DNA from: Candidatus Omnitrophota bacterium
GTDB taxonomy: Bacteria > Omnitrophota > Gorgyraeia > Tantalellales > Tantalellaceae
Length of the DNA stretch: 64,000 nt
Reading direction: 5' to 3'
NCBI GenBank assembly: GCA_014728045.1
Contig: WJMH01000022.1
Span: 1 to 64,000 of the forward strand
Part shown: positions 12,001 to 18,433 of the stretch, in pieces
Position numbering within the stretch: the first letter of the stretch is position 1
Layout of the letters: every line of letters starts with the position of its first letter
Notes under the pieces: generated by a model
Databases searched by the model: none
What the model was told of the DNA's origin: nothing
The model's input: only the letters and a program-made list of their open reading frames with translations
Translations under genes and position numbers: made by a program

Positions 12001-15000
12001 AGAGACTGAGATTACCAAAGCTCTGGAAGAGATAAGGTCGGACAGAGGGGCTGGCAGGGAAGAAGAGTTCAGGCATCTTTACGAAAGTATGGCAGAAGAA
12101 CTGCACGAGAATCTGGGGCCGCGTAACAATGATGAAGTAGCTATTGAACTCGAGGATTCCAGGGATAGAATATTATCCGCTTTATCTGTTCTGGTTGAGG
12201 GAGATGCCAGGGCGGCAAGGGCCCGTAAGAGACTAGATCTGGCGCGTGAGCAGAACATCTCATTACGTGAACGCATTGAAAGATTACTCGCATCCATTCA
12301 GAGCATAAAACCCCGGGATGATGAGGACATTGGGGGCCCTGTTGAGAGTGACAGACGGAAACCGGGAACAGATGAGCCGGAACAGGGCGATATTCCTAGT
12401 GACGGCAAAGATAAAAATGAAGACCCCAACAATAGGCGATCCGGCGGGAAAGGCCCCATATTGGGGGCCATATTACTATTTTTTCTGGTGCCCCTCAACG
12501 GCTGTGTCAAGAGCGTTGCATCTGCGGGAAAAAGTGCTGATTCTGTCTGGGGATCCCCTCTTTTCGGAGAAGGGTTTTCCTGGTATTCTTCATTGTCCCA
12601 GACATATCCCGCGTTCAATGTTCTGAGTTTTGTTGCTTCTGCGGCACTCATAATGATAATAATCAACAGTCTGCTGGTCATGGGCAGGGACAGCAGGAAG
12701 GAATCGGTCTCCCGTATAGAGACCTTTACCGCCAGACCAGGCTTATTCATCTCTTTTGCGCTGAGCATCGCTATTTTAACCGCTTTCACGGGAATTCCCT
12801 CGCTTGCTTCCTGGTCGCAGGCCGTGGAGATAGTGAAGATAATCACCGTGGGAGCGGTTTTCGTCACATATCCTTTTTCTATAGCGGGAACATATCTGAT
12901 AGGTTTCTTTCGGAAAGCCGTGAACTTCAGGGTGCGGTTACCCATTCCCACCGGTGTCGTCAAACTGAGGTATAATTCAGTGCCTATGTCTCTTTCGGAG
13001 GGAACGAAGCGTCTGTTCAAATGGTGGGCTGTTCTCTCTTCGGTGGCGGCTTTCCTGGTATATGTTATGCCTTCTTATATCCCCGTGCCGTCGACGCAGG
13101 GGCCGAGCATTACGCTCAGATACATTGCCGGATGGATAATGCACCATTATAATGAAGTTTCGGTCATACATCCGTATGTCAGTATCATCAAGTGGGGAAT
13201 AGTAGTGCTGGTCGCCGCGGCACTTGCCGAGATGGTCACGAAGAACCTCCTCAAGTATTTACAGGATGATTCCCGCGTTCTGAGGCGGGTGGCATCAAAA
13301 CTCATCATACTCGGTTTGACGGCGGGATTCTTATATATCGCTTCTCCATATCTTCCTGCCCTTTTGGCTTTTCCCGGCGGGGTCACGATGATGCAGATGT
13401 TGCAGGTAACAGAAGTTGCGGTCCTTATTACTATCGGTTTTGCGTTCTATTTTCTCATAGGCGCTTACATAATGGGTATGTTTTCTTCGCGCGTTAACCG
13501 CATATTTCAGGTCCCGCCGCTATTCAATATACTGATAGCGAGATTCCGCAGTAACGCTCCCCGACTGATCGCGCTGAGGAGAGTTGCGGTCTTCATCGTT
13601 TCACTATTCGGCATTGAATGCTTGCTAGCCAGCATATTGCCGTCGCCGTTCCTGGTCCAGTTCAGGGATATGTACAACGATTTTTCCTCCCGGAATCCCG
13701 GGATCATAGTCGGGGCCTGGCTGGGCATGACGGTTCTATTGACCGCGTTCCTGGAATGGGGAAGCAATATATTATCCAGGATATTCCCATCAATGAGAAA
13801 GGGGTCTATCGAAAAAGTCACTAAACTGTTGTCCTTTACTGGAGCAGCTCTTGCTGTTTCTTTTTTCGTGGTTGGTTTTCCTCCCCTTTCCGCGTGGTCA
13901 CAGGTCGTTTCCTGGCTGGGGATCTTCATGCTTGTGGCGACAGTGATAGCCATGCCGATACAGATAATCGGTGCCTTTTTCCTGGGGATACGAGCGAGGG
14001 TCCTTTACCTGAGGGTGTTGACGCCTTTCATGGCCCATGTCAAACAAAGGATACGTGAAAAGGAGATGCACCAGTCGGATGCGGTCTTCAGGCTCCTAAA
14101 CATATGGAAGTGGTTGATCGTAGGATGCGCCGCGCTGTTCTATGGCGGACCCCTGGTGTTCACACCCGAAGCGCTCGGGGGCCGGGCGCACAACCCCATA
14201 TTGGCGACCATTTATTCAAAAGCGGTTAAATGGACGGTCTTTCTCAGCGATCAGTATCCCTTCTTTAATATCATTTTCTGGACCGGGGTTGTTCTCCTTC
14301 TAGCGGCCATATTGGAAGTTGCTATAGCGAAAACTGTGCGGACCAGAACAGGGGACGAATACATGATCAACAGGCTTACGGCGAAAGTTTCCGCGGTCGC
14401 GATAGTACTTCTTGCCGTGGTGTATCTCGGGCCGATACCGATGCATTTGAAGGCCGCGGGCATGGCGATCTCACTTATGGGTATGATGGGAACCGGGATA
14501 ATACAGTTTATAATGAGCTTGTCTGCCGCTGAACACAACGGCATGGCTGGAAAAATACTACGGTGGATATCGGTATCTTTTCTGGCTATTGGCCTCATCT
14601 TCCTCCTCCCGGCGTTCCCCGGGGTGGTTTCGTGGGCGAGTTTCTGGCCGGCCGCGGAAACAGCCGCGCTTATTCTGGCGGGATTTTCCGTATATTTGAT
14701 GCTGGGAGGTTTTGTGATGGGTATTTTCACCCCCCGCATAAACCGCGTTATCCAGCCACTGTTCACTTTCTTTTTGGTGACCAGGTTGCGTTCCGAGGAT
14801 TCACCCATGACCGTGGTAAAGAACATGTTCAAATTCACGGTCATTATGGCTGCATTGGCGTATTTATTCAGTATGGCTTATTCGTTCCCGGCTCAGGCGG
14901 TTAATCTTTCTATCCTATTGTCGGCGGGTTTGCTGCTTCTGGCATCGTCGACCGGGTTCAACTTATGGAAGAAGCGGGAAGCCTTCCATCGGGCGAAGAT

Positions 15001-18000
15001 ATCCCCTCACCGGCGGGAGGAGAAGTTCGAGCTTGAGAACATCAACAACGAACCCAGGATGGCAAGGGATATGATGGAGGCTATGGGCATGATCGGTGAT
15101 ATATACAATCCGACAAAGACGTATTATTACAACCACAGCCTTTACCTTGATACGCCCGGCTACAGATGGAAGGGGCTTGGCTATTTCATACGTCATCCTT
15201 TGAGCGAGGTTCGCCAGATGCTCACGCTTCAACCGCAGCTATTGACATATTTTGCCCGGGAGAACAATTACCGCAGTTACCGTTTCAAGGCCCGTATACG
15301 CTGGTATGGCGACAGGGAGCTTATAGCTAAGATATTCAGCGTAAAGATCTCTGAGGAGATGACCGCCGAGGGCTTTATCGAGAGCATGAGAAGGTCCATT
15401 GCCCCGGGGGATGACCTGGGGCGCAGATTCGAAACTGTTGTATCCAATCTGCCGGAGGAGAGCGCCGGATACACGGCAAAGCAGATGAAGTCGAAGCTTC
15501 TGGATCTGGCGGGACAGACGAAAGTCGACAAGGGCAAGATCCATCTTGAAATAAAGAACCGTCTTGATACAAGGATGTGGAAATTCGAAACGGGGGTCTG
15601 GGAATGGGCGGTTCCGTACATATTCGCCCTTGCCGACGGCGGAACGGTAAGGATGAACGGGCACGTATATGTTTTCAGGGAAAGCCGTCAGACCGAGGAC
15701 TTTTTCGGGATGGGCAGGAAGAAGAGCCTTCCCGTTGTTTTCAGAGTGGACAAAGAAACGTCTGAGAAGATAGTTGCCGAGAAAATAAAAAGAACAAGCG
15801 ATGGTTACAGGGTCTTTATTGACGGCAAATGGTGCTCTTTCAAAGACAGTGACATTGACAGGCAGAAGATAGATTATAGTTGGCTTCCCGAAACATACCA
15901 GGGTAAAAAGTGCCGGGGTGACAGAGCCTCCGAGGCCGGTCTCAGAGAATTCTGCACATATATAAAACAGTACCGGCTTGTACCCACGGTACAGGTCAGC
16001 TATGAACGTTTGGAATTCGTAAGTGCCGACGGCGACAGGGATGAGCTTCTCAAAAGACTGATCCCGCTGGCGCTTGAATACCGCGAAAGAATGAAGAACA
16101 GCCCGGATGCCGCTTACTGGCGAAGTATATACAGATCGCCCGCGGGCAAATATCTGCGCGTTATCCTGGATTCTGAAGATCCGGAGCATGCGGATATCCA
16201 AATAGCTCCGGAGGATCTAGATTACCTGAGGATGACGCTCGACATGAACGTCAGATGGAGGGTCTGTGACGATCTGCATGACCCGACACTTTTTACCGGC
16301 CTGGAGGAATTCAGGCGCACATGGCCAGACCGCACGATATTAGAGGTTAAATACAGGGGCAAAAGGGCCACGCCATGGGTCTATGATATGGTCAAGGAAC
16401 TAGATAAAAGGAGAGAGAACGAGCCGGTGAACGATCATCCCATAAGAAGACAGCCTGCTGGAAAGTACTGCGACAGCGTCAGCGTATGGCTGTACTGGAA
16501 ATTCCTTGAGAAGGCATTTAAAACACGATCCGTCGGTCAGGCGATATTGCGGTTTTTGGGTCTGGAAAAAGGCTATCCCGAATCGCCCAACAGTCCTAAA
16601 TGGGCAGGGTTTACCAGACACCGTTTTGGCGAGATTTTCGATATCGATAAGAAAAAGCCGTATGATCCGGTCCATGGGATCGATCCGCTTGGTTACGGTC
16701 TGTCGGTGGAAGCTAAGAAACGTAACGGCCTTCGCAGCCGTGATGACGAGGACGACTCTGATGAAGATATCCCGCCGGTCGGGCCGGAAGATGAGCCGGA
16801 ACCTTCTTTGCCTGGGGAATCTGAAAGCACTGTGGACGAAGAAGATAGTGCCGCCGGGAGCGAGGAGCAGGAGGAAGTGCCTTCCGATCAAATTGAAATA
16901 AAACCGGAACGGGAAATGCCGGAAGAAATGTCTGAAGAAACACCTCCCGAGAATCCCGCTGAAGCAGCAGAGCAAGCGGAAGTTTCCGTAAGAACGGAGG
17001 AAAAGCCGGATGAACAAAAAGGTGTCCCTTCCAGTATAGATGAGGACAAGATATACGGGGGAGAGCAAAAGATCCAGCAAGAAGAACCCCCTCAGGAAAT
17101 AACCCGGGAAGAGGCCCAGAAGGCTCTTTCAGAAGCTGCAAGGACCATTAACCGTGCAATAGGCAAGATGAAGGGGATCAAGTCCGCCGTTGATTGGAGA
17201 AAACAGCAGGTGCGCAAGGCGCTGGAGGATTTCCGTGGCAGATCTGAAAAGGCCGGCGAGGAAGATCTCAGGTATCTTAGGGATAATCTTGATACGGATG
17301 TCCGCGAGAAGCTTGCTCCGCGTAATAATATGGAAGTCGCGGATGAACTTGATCGCTCACAGGGAATGATCATGAGAGCGGTTTCTCTCCTGAGAGAGGA
17401 CGATCCCGGTGTGGTCAAAGCCGTTAAGCGTCTGCACATGGCGCGGGAGCAGAACAAATCTATGAGGACGCTCATAGAGGAACTTTTGCGGCTGATCGAA
17501 GGTTTCCCGGCCCGGGAAGAGGTGCCTTCCCGGTCAAGCGGAACCGAAGTCGGCGGCACGAGGCCTCAGGCGGAACCGAAAAGCCGGGCGCAGACGGAGA
17601 TACGTTACAGGCTTCTCGAAGCTTCCGGGGATAAAGCTTTCGCCAATGCTTTCGCGGACGCTATTTTCTCGTTTTACAGGGAGAAGAGGAAGATAGTTTT
17701 CGCTTTTGACAGTTATCTGGGTGGGGGCCAGGGGACCAAGGCCATAAAGCTGCTTGAGATGGTCGATGATCTTAAGGCAGATAACCGTTATGCCGAGTTC
17801 CTTGAGAATATAGAGGTCATGCGCTTCGATACTTCCCGGGGAGAGAAGGGGCTTCGCGCTTTACGGGAGAAGATTAATTCGGGGGCGCTGGTCTTTTCGT
17901 TCGCGAGAGATACCGCCGAGGCGCGAGATAACATGAAGAACATGATAAATGACCCTGATCATAAACTCTCGTTCATCAATGAAGAGATGGTATCGCGTAT

Positions 18001-18241
18001 TCTTTCTACCGAGAAAGTATATTACCCGCTTTTTGAGATCGTTACCATAACTCTTGCTAGGTATATCGATGAGATGAGCATCGATGACATACAGGATATA
18101 GGCGAGAAAATAGCGGTGCGGGCCCAAGTGGAAGGAGGCGCCCTCATTTTCACGATATTGACTTCCATTAAACGTTTTGAAACCAACCGGGAGCTTTTGC
18201 AGCACTATGCCATGAAGAAAAAGGTGCTGCTGGCGGCCTAA
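2..18241 (+). CDS. Giant single-chain TolC/HlyD/membrane/VTC fusion protein (5' end outside window)
   Basis: The frame is open from the window edge to a TAA at 18239. The first ATG is at 17, but upstream codons are also open and the N-terminal beta segment resembles an internal spacer, so the true start probably lies upstream. Residues here count from the ATG at 17. Seen by eye: three TolC-like protomers (about 255-815, 995-1530, 1549-1935), a Pro/Glu/Lys linker (about 1940-2045), six HlyD-like modules starting near 2105, 2394, 2700, 2992, 3295 and 3588, a transmembrane helix near 3878, a helical module (3961-4095), about 19 membrane helices (4145-4985), a VTC-like domain (about 5030-5500), a second copy of the helical module (5695-5830) and an unrecognised C-terminal domain (5860-6074). 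Acidic linkers separate the blocks. Function is inferred: an envelope-spanning conduit possibly coupled to polyphosphate synthesis. The long frame is secure; domain calls rest on motif reading. Confidence 0.9.
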   Translation, partial: TLAGNMVIIPEGLSNKGEVVTVYDARGRAILIVRTGSHKQDEVTVFDWEETETDGNVKGELRQADPIGLSNVSHNVGDFQEKEQAEKPDEREDDTPAVPPLKEKSTPDDAGKTGPEEAQDDKRSSDKRFKPDEKRDQRGLMTYEEAHGVYENLTDWRGKVSSEEGSVERLKLAMRSVLGLIAEGEIKIHWHGFGRQRLAWQIYRCLEFTLGKKAMGRDPGLVLLNKALKHKKKPEALREILGEYDSLGYDASEDFTGNRKKSIADILEVVLRDSYYIKQAEHRLEEATVTRELAGSGRLFWDVGLSYGISDGLTGSPGNRLLRRAETDARETAVRLSEARRELEEDRAALENDQRQLYEAYLELEDDQAALRNDQQQLAEARLELEDDLVALENDLEQLQEAIEDEDEERIEQELAEIAENEREIEEDRARIEQELAEIEEGELEIRNDYARIERELAEITDDEEEIQNGLARIRALEEEEAANRERIRELNKPELRLTSTLGMVLYDAGRSQDVESTEATERQRRINVELAKLELMHRVVGIYAGIMTAKRKTSVIAKHLASLKEIREKGASFNMSSEELLVLDMHIAKAENEMSSQQKVVLDGKSELRYIMGLPSGIRFELDEADYSPERIAQLLSRSNIRMDRYLALILAKKSEEIESLQALVPSNVFEHLNLSVAAVWEEDLLRRVLYDNLRDPSFLGVRAGMVFGDMKRQKAARRALLLYLKAIDEYKLIVRMQYTMAARAKDTIQTLTAAQKERLDIAGKAREHVNGIRTRYDSGIGGLLSLLRAMEEAKNAEVEKELSYNLLLRAEVVRAKSRGTTKMDLDQYDLEQLEKIADLIEEYWDEWEEERFAEAEVVWLKVREYLPGLVMPMSERQTDEYIGKVDKAIERLEDMTEENRKTTDELEVYIRDNLSVEERRKLARHIKEFEKGLWTLGNFLRGRVKSDEEMAELIDGISTILPGLDIPRGVDHDEREDIVRGKLPVITSSLDMAPYSLKGTSIVDMFLVACERGRLGPAQKDVELARNMARDDVKVFRPIVNIGASIGLSGDIFDPGNLNSTNFINGSGLGISIAIPLNNPGKREKREAGKEFVLSSLIKLKLAERELQVNIARQLVRMHSLMERYSNLDEKTKNLQARINALRSNPRVSGIQIERLQREKRKVLLEQKHVLLQFKIARNNLRDILGLEYSDIMMIDNITNKDIEKILDTLKESLEGNFVVSSTVEMVKEGSMVTIGPDNELAANNIPTGLTVAGRRKIRILAVRDEKNDYMGQIALDRGKVLSSDIKSIPEGSRVTIAPDNKMIVTDPDGEKVDTSKICAGDISLRYIVSVTDSEGESAGEVLIDYRTGDEALRLGIHRAERRGYALSSVAIIKEGDQFSLVISVSPFAASGCPLAIYPRFPDSWLDWKFLGWFNLPGFLTGAHARQKTRKILSGLAVEESKRQDLLLRKAEQIAQRQKESAIELYRLADKKVRLARNGLEICDEQIKRLEANMDGLADLGRLERLKAERIRLLGIIDQAENNLAVMRILLSVLDVKESEIKEAPDLGEVVSLDRAISNIGQRTEDAIARLDISIARQMQKLSSFASMFEQEMTAGVHFYEGGDGTSGITVSLTIKPDMHGAEMAKLDVEDKKIITGLKMENARKRIIELYGAYARAAMRVAEQEAKIRKLNLLTGAHSGMDDPQADRSMDRRAAELELTRVRLAKADTKEALTLGMSELQILLESKTGVAVDLSYLMERMDTYRDSSSLDADFRRGLELDRDKALQHMRNRGKKAELAEDRALWSVLPTLTAQGGWYDMGSGPSYMLSVATRILGSGRSIRAKLARLEQKRYKAAELNRIRQIRYEWDLISNELDIAMKESKKLDEALGDIEKRINYVLNRKIADHALGGRTTAREIRRLVEEYESLKYRYFEANIRLNISYARAVNMLNNLMGIEATTELLGELADAPDRSSAGEDLLNKNVKAGAKRPDGDETVTSPAGPVSKGAERKKDVTSEDEKAVPPVKEKAPPSDKEVPLEEEKIPPEKEMNPSGKKKVPEPRKALAGEISSRGNMSLAGMVPAMNIAGVDLSGMLDSIDLFYDSLKGDITIMLDDFRGSNKAQESGDAVVCEIEPVIGNGRYTIQRIRQEGEMVKKGDWLVQFDPSFLEKERDAQEKLINQTERAVAESQELLREALQQKKALTEQYAEDKRATTVKVTAAGEMLKQAEERIKTAELNLNLAEGFVQAIRVLWEKKIASEFEYNRALEFKNEAVRVRQEAYAERTRARKILEEAETEIHLVEAVFSRQMAVLDGIVERSKKDIEAAKEKLRLQEEKLKTLKKNIDRCTIYAQRDGMVLYSNVTGVYFFTIPLKPENETVIGPGLSVPHGREIMRIVDPGSMLFRPRSALDKRSTITSEVRTGVGSRQGSIGIPIKTIVPAGAYVEKGDIIVQFDDSVLLDFKRLEEEKLQETRRLISELSSLLGVATRARAVYLKKEYPARVCNAEARLKEARLVHEQRKKDVLVSSRRTAALKKRLEMAEKLAASNTVPKSEVDAFRSAYNSSRIEEYTARAAMESARYTEAAAEADLERVKSERDRIIAVYDREIRTAREKLRSARADEAIDLKRIGFYDDQIEKCTIRATRSGKVTYINNMLITLRGSNLKPVERELVVGQGTIMPPGVPFIKITDIEQEQASPAASKEIGSFIDKKAAQEEVPGKRSEPVLCKIKPLRLYNIVGYGATLTYIVPDGEFVRKGDKLAEFDSSVYERERDLQKKLITETELAYISAKESLTESEKQKKAFIERYDEDRKFLVEKLKTGERMLADSQQKLKRAEDNIVLARRNIERLDILAERSIVSLVERLEAFLVLNDAQRAKGRAEMEIAAARRILEGTRAELEVLEAVKVRETDRFNGMIERAKSDMLASQEKLKLQKRRFKGIEENIDKCVIYAQHSGKVNHSNQLSANLFGFPIRPVPRNVTMGPRITVGYAQKILSIDTSVTLPGEAQSGSEDEGVTLIGANVSTAYDSGSGVVYPAIKKIHVEDGEYVEKGQVIAELESSALEMLKREAEIRLRESNRLIAEAGSLLDEAKRRHKAYTSMEYPALLLEAQERFNRCKKDYEARKSSRVSSERIVALRKVLLDMARRVLASNTIAMSAVEELHAAYNSAIMEEKTASYEESQALLRMKQAESEIERLRYEHKMRLAALTREMNTARERLRLAREKAAIDQGRVDFYRKQIENCVVRATVSGTVSFMHSLPVFFIGIPLKRVPRERIVAEGSIVGPEPFIKITHAARSDARKTDKEIYEPVSTSKVPEGAVAITSGVEAVSFGRRGEHGAMILEIAPEGRVKKGQLLVRFDISAQERLMPQLRKLINEQRMISSDSSRNIDGYQSQRKILEAKLEILRKIQEEVSRGGEDMASYAREVRALAEKNITLADKRIQRVEELLEKMIVAKREHLEVQIQAEEERIIRDRALRELAVAILMQEQGENVFNILRAQMNDELAILDGLIERARIDRKAAQADIRTYSKKIEQIRRNKENSVIYAPEDGWVRYTHDVGKSFLGIPITYIDNPVYIGTGCVVKNGQTIMHLFEEKPQIEASEKRESSSRGVQVISTVRSGESDRNGPRGARILKIPKKDGDHVRKGEVILVLDDSELQSAKKQAEIELGEHRRAAAEYAALRAEAERELTEYLSNEYPALVEQVNSRIREARTLGKILEVMVDTASDTARIKKAEYEALKKLKAKGVCSQQELELAEADWNRASLSVRRLSYRLRWTAMTLKEAEQALKALEYDKMRRESELKARIQINTEKAEIARENAEICEKTIAFYKGQIADCLIKAPRSGIIKYNNQVSYTFFINRWTPREIIITVGYEVAPGMTVATISDPTTASSEKPSGFSLSPIGIIAFILLMTNIARAIYKQIRSGLNVKYHEDPRHIGPPDPGDEKESTLVEEESSEQTFGEEARRAEKEKIETEKESLKEPKVKMSAEEAMKILAGEIKIINRAIGKMKRIQSALEWRETEITKALEEIRSDRGAGREEEFRHLYESMAEELHENLGPRNNDEVAIELEDSRDRILSALSVLVEGDARAARARKRLDLAREQNISLRERIERLLASIQSIKPRDDEDIGGPVESDRRKPGTDEPEQGDIPSDGKDKNEDPNNRRSGGKGPILGAILLFFLVPLNGCVKSVASAGKSADSVWGSPLFGEGFSWYSSLSQTYPAFNVLSFVASAALIMIIINSLLVMGRDSRKESVSRIETFTARPGLFISFALSIAILTAFTGIPSLASWSQAVEIVKIITVGAVFVTYPFSIAGTYLIGFFRKAVNFRVRLPIPTGVVKLRYNSVPMSLSEGTKRLFKWWAVLSSVAAFLVYVMPSYIPVPSTQGPSITLRYIAGWIMHHYNEVSVIHPYVSIIKWGIVVLVAAALAEMVTKNLLKYLQDDSRVLRRVASKLIILGLTAGFLYIASPYLPALLAFPGGVTMMQMLQVTEVAVLITIGFAFYFLIGAYIMGMFSSRVNRIFQVPPLFNILIARFRSNAPRLIALRRVAVFIVSLFGIECLLASILPSPFLVQFRDMYNDFSSRNPGIIVGAWLGMTVLLTAFLEWGSNILSRIFPSMRKGSIEKVTKLLSFTGAALAVSFFVVGFPPLSAWSQVVSWLGIFMLVATVIAMPIQIIGAFFLGIRARVLYLRVLTPFMAHVKQRIREKEMHQSDAVFRLLNIWKWLIVGCAALFYGGPLVFTPEALGGRAHNPILATIYSKAVKWTVFLSDQYPFFNIIFWTGVVLLLAAILEVAIAKTVRTRTGDEYMINRLTAKVSAVAIVLLAVVYLGPIPMHLKAAGMAISLMGMMGTGIIQFIMSLSAAEHNGMAGKILRWISVSFLAIGLIFLLPAFPGVVSWASFWPAAETAALILAGFSVYLMLGGFVMGIFTPRINRVIQPLFTFFLVTRLRSEDSPMTVVKNMFKFTVIMAALAYLFSMAYSFPAQAVNLSILLSAGLLLLASSTGFNLWKKREAFHRAKISPHRREEKFELENINNEPRMARDMMEAMGMIGDIYNPTKTYYYNHSLYLDTPGYRWKGLGYFIRHPLSEVRQMLTLQPQLLTYFARENNYRSYRFKARIRWYGDRELIAKIFSVKISEEMTAEGFIESMRRSIAPGDDLGRRFETVVSNLPEESAGYTAKQMKSKLLDLAGQTKVDKGKIHLEIKNRLDTRMWKFETGVWEWAVPYIFALADGGTVRMNGHVYVFRESRQTEDFFGMGRKKSLPVVFRVDKETSEKIVAEKIKRTSDGYRVFIDGKWCSFKDSDIDRQKIDYSWLPETYQGKKCRGDRASEAGLREFCTYIKQYRLVPTVQVSYERLEFVSADGDRDELLKRLIPLALEYRERMKNSPDAAYWRSIYRSPAGKYLRVILDSEDPEHADIQIAPEDLDYLRMTLDMNVRWRVCDDLHDPTLFTGLEEFRRTWPDRTILEVKYRGKRATPWVYDMVKELDKRRENEPVNDHPIRRQPAGKYCDSVSVWLYWKFLEKAFKTRSVGQAILRFLGLEKGYPESPNSPKWAGFTRHRFGEIFDIDKKKPYDPVHGIDPLGYGLSVEAKKRNGLRSRDDEDDSDEDIPPVGPEDEPEPSLPGESESTVDEEDSAAGSEEQEEVPSDQIEIKPEREMPEEMSEETPPENPAEAAEQAEVSVRTEEKPDEQKGVPSSIDEDKIYGGEQKIQQEEPPQEITREEAQKALSEAARTINRAIGKMKGIKSAVDWRKQQVRKALEDFRGRSEKAGEEDLRYLRDNLDTDVREKLAPRNNMEVADELDRSQGMIMRAVSLLREDDPGVVKAVKRLHMAREQNKSMRTLIEELLRLIEGFPAREEVPSRSSGTEVGGTRPQAEPKSRAQTEIRYRLLEASGDKAFANAFADAIFSFYREKRKIVFAFDSYLGGGQGTKAIKLLEMVDDLKADNRYAEFLENIEVMRFDTSRGEKGLRALREKINSGALVFSFARDTAEARDNMKNMINDPDHKLSFINEEMVSRILSTEKVYYPLFEIVTITLARYIDEMSIDDIQDIGEKIAVRAQVEGGALIFTILTSIKRFETNRELLQHYAMKKKVLLAA
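1007..1417 (+). repeat. Two sets of 21-residue (63-bp) coiled-coil repeats in the giant gene
   Basis: Residues 331-393 are three 21-residue units of the pattern L-x-EA-x-x-EL-E-x-D-x-x-AL-x-ND. Residues 405-467 are three further units of the pattern RIE-x-ELAEI ending in an acidic stretch. Twenty-one residues equal three heptads, as expected for a straight coiled coil. The repeats lie between the segment at 295-305 that looks like a first TolC beta strand and the LYDAGR segment near 508 that follows the second strand. In TolC-family topology that connection is the extracellular loop. Confidence 0.8.
6323..11620 (+). repeat. Three tandem A-B pairs of HlyD-like modules (about 1.78-kb repeat)
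   Basis: Six lipoyl-like half-motifs (hydrophobic-x-G-x-x-V-x-KG-D/Q followed by V-x-FD or equivalent) start near nucleotides 6330, 7190, 8110, 8985, 9900 and 10780. Each is followed by a long charged helical hairpin and a return strand of the type C-x-I-x-A-x-x-x-G-x-V. Modules 1, 3 and 5 share one hairpin type; 2, 4 and 6 share another containing EYPA and a conserved NTV/NTI-x-x-S or equivalent turn. A-to-A spacing is about 593-597 residues. The repeat is divergent at protein level rather than a recent DNA duplication. Confidence 0.8.
12449..14970 (+). repeat. Four-fold repeated transmembrane unit in the giant gene
   Basis: The membrane region (residues about 4145-4985) has some 19 hydrophobic helices. 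A recurring unit ends in G-x-(Y/F)-x-x-G-x-(F/R) followed by a basic R-V-like stretch and a proline (near nucleotides 12900, 13460, 13980 and 14710). Three units also share a W-S-(Q/F)-like turn before the penultimate helix (near 12810, 13900 and 14640). This reads as four copies of a roughly four-helix unit. I do not recognise the fold. Confidence 0.65.
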
Positions 18242-18294
18242 ACCACTCCAAGCTTCATTCTGGAAAAGACTGCCTTTTGGCAAATATTATAGTT

Positions 18295-18348
18295 TTGACA
18301 TAATGTTCATAATATTGTAACATTTCTGTGACAATGGGATAATATGCT
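18295..18348 (+). promoter_or_regulatory. Pho-box-like direct repeats and -10 element before the porin gene
   Basis: Seven-base half-sites TTGTAAC (18315-18321) and CTGTGAC (18326-18332) are separated by ATTT, an 11-bp period that matches the enterobacterial Pho box. A weaker unit, TGTTCAT (18304-18310), continues the period upstream. TATGCT (18343-18348) follows the last half-site after 10 bases, the distance seen in E. coli phoA. A TTGACA also lies at 18295-18300. The porin start is about 85 bases downstream. Control by a PhoB-like regulator is inferred. Confidence 0.6.
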
Positions 18349-18433
18349 AGCAGCGGGAACGAGAGAGCGTTAATATATAGCCGTTATTAATGGAGGGACT
18401 CAAGCCGCAAACAAAATGCGAAAGGATTTTATC

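Noticed and set aside
12449-12530. Internal lipobox-like sequence (LVPLNGC) in the giant protein
   Set aside because: It lies more than 4100 residues from the N-terminus within a membrane helix and cannot act as a lipoprotein signal in an intact chain.
15239-16201. Minus-strand open frame of 320 residues opposite the VTC-like domain
   Set aside because: It is antisense to well-conserved VTC motifs, has no ribosome binding site, and its translation matches nothing I recognise.
99-17559. Many open frames of 60-340 residues on the minus strand opposite the giant gene, for example 2731-3744
   Set aside because: They mirror a high-coding-density gene, lack ribosome binding sites and show low-complexity Ser/Leu/Arg-rich translations typical of antisense shadows.
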